From Caballeronia sp. NK8 (GTDB taxonomy: Bacteria; Pseudomonadota; Gammaproteobacteria; Burkholderiales; Burkholderiaceae): a stretch of DNA of 64,000 bases. The notes beneath the pieces were generated by a model. It was not told where the DNA came from. It saw only the letters and a program-made list of their open reading frames with translations, and ran no database searches. A program made the position numbers and the translations under genes. Within the stretch, counting starts at the first letter, position 1. Every line of letters starts with the position of its first letter. The stretch spans positions 310,001 through 374,000 of the forward strand of contig NZ_AP024323.1 in assembly GCF_018408855.1 (NCBI RefSeq). Reading direction: 5' to 3'. This document shows, one piece after another, positions 60,712-64,000 of this stretch.

Positions 60712-61228
60712 TCTTCGCGGGCGCGCCGAGCAGCGTTTCTTCGCTCTCGGCGCGCACCAGAATCTCCACGCGCCGGTTCGATGCGCGCCCCGCGCGCGTA
60801 TCGTTGCCGGCGATCGGCCGCAGGTAGGCCATGCCTTTGGTCGTGATGCGCTCGGCGGGCACGCCGCGCGCGATCAGCGCCTGCGCGACCGCCTCGGCAC
60901 GCGCCGACGACAATGCGCGGTTATAGGCGAGCGAGCCTTCGTTGTCGGTGTGGCCTTCGATCAGGATGGGCCGCATGCTGCGCTTCAACACCTGCGCCGC
61001 GCGATCGAGCAGCGGCGAGTGGCCTGCGCGGATGGTCGACGCATCGGTATCGAAAAGCGGCGACTCGGGCAGCCGCATCTCCACGCCACCCTTGACCGGC
61101 AGCATCGTGATGCCGTAGTGCGCGTTCAGTTGATCTTCCTTCGCGCGGTTGAGTCCGGTCGAACACCCCGCGAGCAGCGCGAGCGACAGACACGCCACGC
61201 TCGTCGCCCGTAAGCCTGTGGCTTTCAT
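60701..61228 (-). CDS. OmpA-family lipoprotein
   Basis: A 175-residue outer-membrane lipoprotein. The signal ends in the lipobox LLAGC. The OmpA C-terminal peptidoglycan-binding domain is seen in RPILIEGHTDNEGSLAYNRALSSARAEAVAQAL and RASNRRVEI, with Asp and Arg that bind diaminopimelate. It likely ties the outer membrane to peptidoglycan. ATG 61228 gives a normal signal. Its last 11 bp overlap the end of the convergent carboxylase gene. Confidence 0.9.
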
Positions 61229-61374
61229 TGCCAAATCCCTGCGTTGGTACCGATGCTCGATTATAGGGAGCGCGAAACGTATCGTTGTAAAGAACGTTGC
61301 CTGACTGGGCGGATCGAGTGGAATGGTTCGTGCGTGATTACAATGCAGACGAACTCTTCGATCACAAGGTACTC

Positions 61375-62463
61375 ATGCCGATTCAACCGCCCGACCATAC
61401 GTCACCGGACCCCGCCGAGCGTACGCGCAGGATGCAGCGCACGGCATCCGCGGCGCTCTATGCTGTGCTCGTGCTGGTCGCGCTCTACACGGCGCGCACG
61501 TTCATCCCGGCTGTCGTATGGGCGAGCGTGATCGCGATCGCGCTATGGCCCGCGTTCGGCTGGCTCGAACGGCGGCCGCTATTCAGACGGCATCACAATG
61601 TGCTCGCGGTCGTGCTGACGGCGGCGATCGGCCTGCTCTTCGTGGTGCCGTTCTTCATCGTCGCGGCGCAGACGGTGACCGAAGCGCACGACATGCTCCA
61701 CTGGTTCCACGAAAGCCTGCGCACTGGGATTCCGATGCCCGCGTTCATCGAGCATCTGCCGATGGGCTCGCAACAGGTCGCGCGCTGGTGGCAGGAGAAT
61801 CTCGCGACGCCGCTCGAAGCGTCGCCCGCGGTGAAGAACCTGCACAGCTCGACGGTCGTCGCGATGACGCGTCACTTCGGCGGGCGCGTGGTGCATGGCG
61901 TCGTCATCTTCGGCTTCATGCTGATGACGCTCTTCTTCGTGTTCCTGGCGGGTTCGCGGCTCGGCGAACAACTGCTCGCGGGCTCGCGGCGCGCGTTCGG
62001 CGCGGACGGCGCGGCGATCGTGCGGCGCATGGCGGAATCGGTGCGCAGCACGGTGGTAGGGCTCGTCGTGGTCGGGCTGGGCGAGGGCGCGCTGCTCGGC
62101 ATCGCCTATGCGGTGACGGGCGTGCCGCACGCCACCCTGCTTGGCATGCTGACTGCCGTCGCGGCGATGCTGCCGTTCTGCGCGCCGATCGTGTTTCTCG
62201 GTTCGGCGCTGTGGCTGCTCGCACAGGGCTCGATGATCGCGGCCGTGTGCGTCACCGTGTTCGGGATGATCGTGGTGTTCGTCGCCGAGCACTTCGTGCG
62301 GCCGGTGCTGATCGGCGGCTCGGCGCGGCTGCCGTTCCTGCTCGTGCTGTTCGGGATTCTCGGCGGCGCGGAGACCTTCGGGCTGATCGGGCTGTTCATC
62401 GGCCCGGCGCTGATGACGATTCTCGTCGTGCTGTGGACCGATTATGTCGTCGAGCGGCGGTAG
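61375..62463 (+). CDS. AI-2E/PerM-family permease
   Basis: A 362-residue inner-membrane protein with about seven to eight helices. Hydrophobic blocks include LYAVLVLVALYTARTFIPAVVWASVIA and VLTAAIGLLFVVPFFIVAAQTV. A conserved late segment reads AEHFVRPVLIGGSARLPFLLVLFGILGGAETFGLIGLFIGPALM. The family includes TqsA and PerM; actual substrates vary (autoinducer, ions or unknown). AAGGT precedes ATG 61375. It ends one base before the DUF2288 stop. Confidence 0.88.
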   Translation: MPIQPPDHTSPDPAERTRRMQRTASAALYAVLVLVALYTARTFIPAVVWASVIAIALWPAFGWLERRPLFRRHHNVLAVVLTAAIGLLFVVPFFIVAAQTVTEAHDMLHWFHESLRTGIPMPAFIEHLPMGSQQVARWWQENLATPLEASPAVKNLHSSTVVAMTRHFGGRVVHGVVIFGFMLMTLFFVFLAGSRLGEQLLAGSRRAFGADGAAIVRRMAESVRSTVVGLVVVGLGEGALLGIAYAVTGVPHATLLGMLTAVAAMLPFCAPIVFLGSALWLLAQGSMIAAVCVTVFGMIVVFVAEHFVRPVLIGGSARLPFLLVLFGILGGAETFGLIGLFIGPALMTILVVLWTDYVVERR

Positions 62464-62464
62464 T

Positions 62465-62770
62465 TCAGCCGCGTTCCTGCACGCATACCCACGGCGAGGT
62501 GACGACCGCCCACAATTCCGGATCGCGCGCGGCGAGATCGGCGGCGGTTTCGGCCTGCATGCGCTCGACGAGTCCCGCCGCGAGCCACTGCGCGACCTGT
62601 TGCGTGTCATCGTTGGCGACGGCTTCCGCGACGCTCACGAGATCGAGGTCGCGCTTCACCCAGATGAGCTTGCCTTGCGCGAAAAAGCGCTCCAGTTCGG
62701 ACCAGCCGATCTGGGCCGTTTCACCGAGGAGCTTGACGTAGAGGGGGCTTGGCGTGGAAGCGTCGGACAT
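62465..62770 (-). CDS. DUF2288-family protein
   Basis: A 101-residue acidic, soluble protein. LYVKLLGETAQIGWSELERFFAQGKLIWV and DPELWAVVTSPWVCVQERG match the family at both ends. No function is established for it. It converges with the AI-2E-family gene, and is downstream of pcaG but separated by a terminator. Confidence 0.85.
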   Translation of the reverse strand: MSDASTPSPLYVKLLGETAQIGWSELERFFAQGKLIWVKRDLDLVSVAEAVANDDTQQVAQWLAAGLVERMQAETAADLAARDPELWAVVTSPWVCVQERG

Positions 62771-62792
62771 GAGAAAAGCGCAATAAATGACA

Positions 62793-62831
62793 AAAGGCGT
62801 CCGACACTATAGCGCAGTGCCGGACGCCTTT
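62793..62831 (-). terminator. Rho-independent terminator after pcaG
   Basis: AAAGGCGTCCG and CGGACGCCTTT form a perfect 11-bp stem around a 17-nt loop. On the minus strand TTTTGTCATTT follows. It lies 28 bp after the pcaG stop and 23 bp before the DUF2288 start, so it ends the pcaHG transcript. Confidence 0.85.
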
Positions 62832-62858
62832 CGTTTCAAACAACTGCTGCGAGAAGCT

Positions 62859-63467
62859 TTACAGGTCGAAGAACACCGTCTCGTTCGGTCCGCGCAGATG
62901 GATGTCGAAGCGATAGATCGTGCCCGACGAACCCGGCGTGGCCGATGCGCCCGCCTCACGCTTCGCGATCAGCGTATGACGGCGCTCGGCCGGCACGCTT
63001 TGCAGCACGGAGTCCTTCGCGTTGGCTTCGGTTTCGTCCTCGAAGTAGATGCGCGTGTAGCTGTGCAGCAGCATGCCGCGCATCAGCACGATGACGTCGA
63101 GGTGCGGCGCGGAGTCGTCGGCGGTTGCGCCCGGCTTCACCGTATCGACGATGAAGCGAAGTTTCGGGTCCGTGCCGGTGCCCACGCGGGCGAAGCCGCG
63201 AAAGCCCGATTCGCGCGCTTCCTGCACGCTTTGCACGTAGCGGCCGTTCGCATCGGCCTGGGCGACTTCGATCAGCGCGTCGTTGACGGGCTTGCCTTCG
63301 GCGTCGAACACGTTGCCGACGACGGCGATATGCTCGCCCGGCACTTCACGATCCGCCGCCGATGCGGTGAACAGGCTCTTCAGATCGAAGTTGTATTGCT
63401 CGGGAACCAGGCCGTAAGCGAAGTACGGTCCGACGGTTTGCGAAGGGGTCTGTTTCAGCGTGGTCAT
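62859..63467 (-). CDS. pcaG: Protocatechuate 3,4-dioxygenase alpha subunit
   Basis: A 202-residue subunit of the intradiol ring-cleaving enzyme that opens protocatechuate to beta-carboxy-cis,cis-muconate. It begins LKQTPSQTVGPYFAYGLVPEQY. GNVFDAEGKPVNDALIEVAQADANGRY is the conserved core, and SSGTIYRFDIHLRGPNETVFFDL the typical C-terminus. The alpha subunit lacks the iron ligands, which are on the beta subunit. It starts 6 bp after pcaH. Confidence 0.94.
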   Translation of the reverse strand: MTTLKQTPSQTVGPYFAYGLVPEQYNFDLKSLFTASAADREVPGEHIAVVGNVFDAEGKPVNDALIEVAQADANGRYVQSVQEARESGFRGFARVGTGTDPKLRFIVDTVKPGATADDSAPHLDVIVLMRGMLLHSYTRIYFEDETEANAKDSVLQSVPAERRHTLIAKREAGASATPGSSGTIYRFDIHLRGPNETVFFDL

Positions 63468-63473
63468 GTTCTA

Positions 63474-64000
63474 TTACTCCGTCGGCGTTTGATCCGGGCC
63501 GCGCAGCACGATGTCGAATTCGTAGCCGAGCGCGTAGTTTTCCTGCGTCGTGTCGATCGAGAAGGCCGAAACCAGGCGCTTGCGCGCGTGTTCGGGAATG
63601 CCCTGATAGATCGGATCGAGGTCGAGCAGGGGATCGCCCGGGAAGTACATCTGCGTGACGAGGCGCGAGCCGAAATATTCGCCGAAGAGCGAGAAGTGGA
63701 TGTGCTGCGGACGCCATGCGTTCGGGTGATTGCCCCACGGGTACGCGCCCGGCTTGATCGTCATGAAGCGATAGCGGCCTTCGTCGTCGGTCAGGCAGCG
63801 GCCCGCGCCGAGGAAGTTCGGGTCGAGCGGCGCGTCGTGCTGATCCGCCTTGTGGACGTAGCGGCCCGCGGCGTTCGCCTGCCACACTTCCACCAGCGTG
63901 TTGCGCACCGGGCGGCCGCCTTCGTCGAGCACCCGGCCCGTCACGATGATGCGCTCGCCGAGCGGCTCGCCGTTCTTCGCGGCATTGCGGGTGAGGTCGG
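63474..64000 (-). CDS. pcaH: Protocatechuate 3,4-dioxygenase beta subunit, 5' end outside the window
   Basis: The 175 C-terminal residues of the iron-carrying subunit; the frame runs open to the window edge with DLTRNAAKNGEPLGERI before VTGRVLDEGG. The non-haem iron ligands are all visible: Tyr in NAAGRYVHK, Tyr in GAYPWGNHP, and both His in RPQHIHFS. It pairs with pcaG in the beta-ketoadipate pathway. The start and any regulator (PcaQ/PcaR) are outside the window. Confidence 0.94.
   Translation of the reverse strand, partial: DLTRNAAKNGEPLGERIIVTGRVLDEGGRPVRNTLVEVWQANAAGRYVHKADQHDAPLDPNFLGAGRCLTDDEGRYRFMTIKPGAYPWGNHPNAWRPQHIHFSLFGEYFGSRLVTQMYFPGDPLLDLDPIYQGIPEHARKRLVSAFSIDTTQENYALGYEFDIVLRGPDQTPTE

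Overview
This 64 kb window is a GC-rich chromosomal segment from a beta-proteobacterium. Family content and protein style fit the Burkholderiales (Burkholderia, Paraburkholderia or Caballeronia): a Burkholderia-type trimeric porin, a leucine/isovalerate operon, a protocatechuate dioxygenase pair, a PaoABC-type aldehyde oxidoreductase and a phnSTUV-type transporter. The genus is inferred from protein families; there is no rRNA in the window. I found no tRNA, rRNA, CRISPR array, transposase, integrase or prophage gene. The DNA looks like ordinary metabolic and accessory chromosome arranged in small operons.

Layout. 1-8.1 kb: the start of a truncated membrane protein, an UdgX-type uracil-DNA glycosylase fusion behind a LexA box, a family 2 glycosyltransferase, a DUF2335 membrane protein coupled to a small ORF, and a mocA-paoC-paoB-paoA cluster for a periplasmic molybdenum aldehyde oxidoreductase. 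8.5-18.6 kb: a TPR/glycosyltransferase-like protein, an isochorismatase-family hydrolase with a large putative acetyltransferase, a GFA-family zinc protein, a tandem of acid-type serine peptidases (S53 and S10), and a large-subunit catalase. 18.8-25.7 kb: a BvgS-like hybrid kinase, a putative HNH-like exported protein, two very small coupled genes, an L,D-transpeptidase and an EamA exporter. 25.9-33.4 kb: a PhnSTUV-type ABC importer, glycogen phosphorylase and two small hypothetical proteins.

33.5-41.4 kb holds the most coherent accessory pathway: a DeoR regulator, a PfkB sugar kinase, a GatZ/KbaZ-family (PF08013) protein, a complete ribose-type ABC importer and a D-tagatose/D-psicose 3-epimerase-family enzyme. 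Together they predict uptake of a rare ketohexose, or a sugar convertible to one, and its conversion to fructose 6-phosphate through tagatose 6-phosphate. 41.4-45.9 kb is a divergent cluster: a VOC protein and a helix-turn-helix/citrate-synthase fusion facing a GudP-like MFS permease and a 2-hydroxyacid dehydrogenase. The citrate synthase keeps its catalytic residues but has Gln where oxaloacetate-binding His is usual, so its substrate may not be oxaloacetate.

45.9-53.9 kb: an ArsR regulator with a perfect operator upstream of an Old Yellow Enzyme, a porin, an NTF2-like protein, an aspartoacylase-family hydrolase, a lone basic-amino-acid binding protein, and a TetR/MFS drug-efflux pair. 54-60.7 kb: a ferritin-like protein, then a TetR regulator divergent from isovaleryl-CoA dehydrogenase and both methylcrotonyl-CoA carboxylase subunits, with repeated TGAG-N5-CTCA sites between them. 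60.7-64 kb: an OmpA-type lipoprotein, an AI-2E/PerM-family permease, a DUF2288 protein, and pcaG with a 5'-truncated pcaH.
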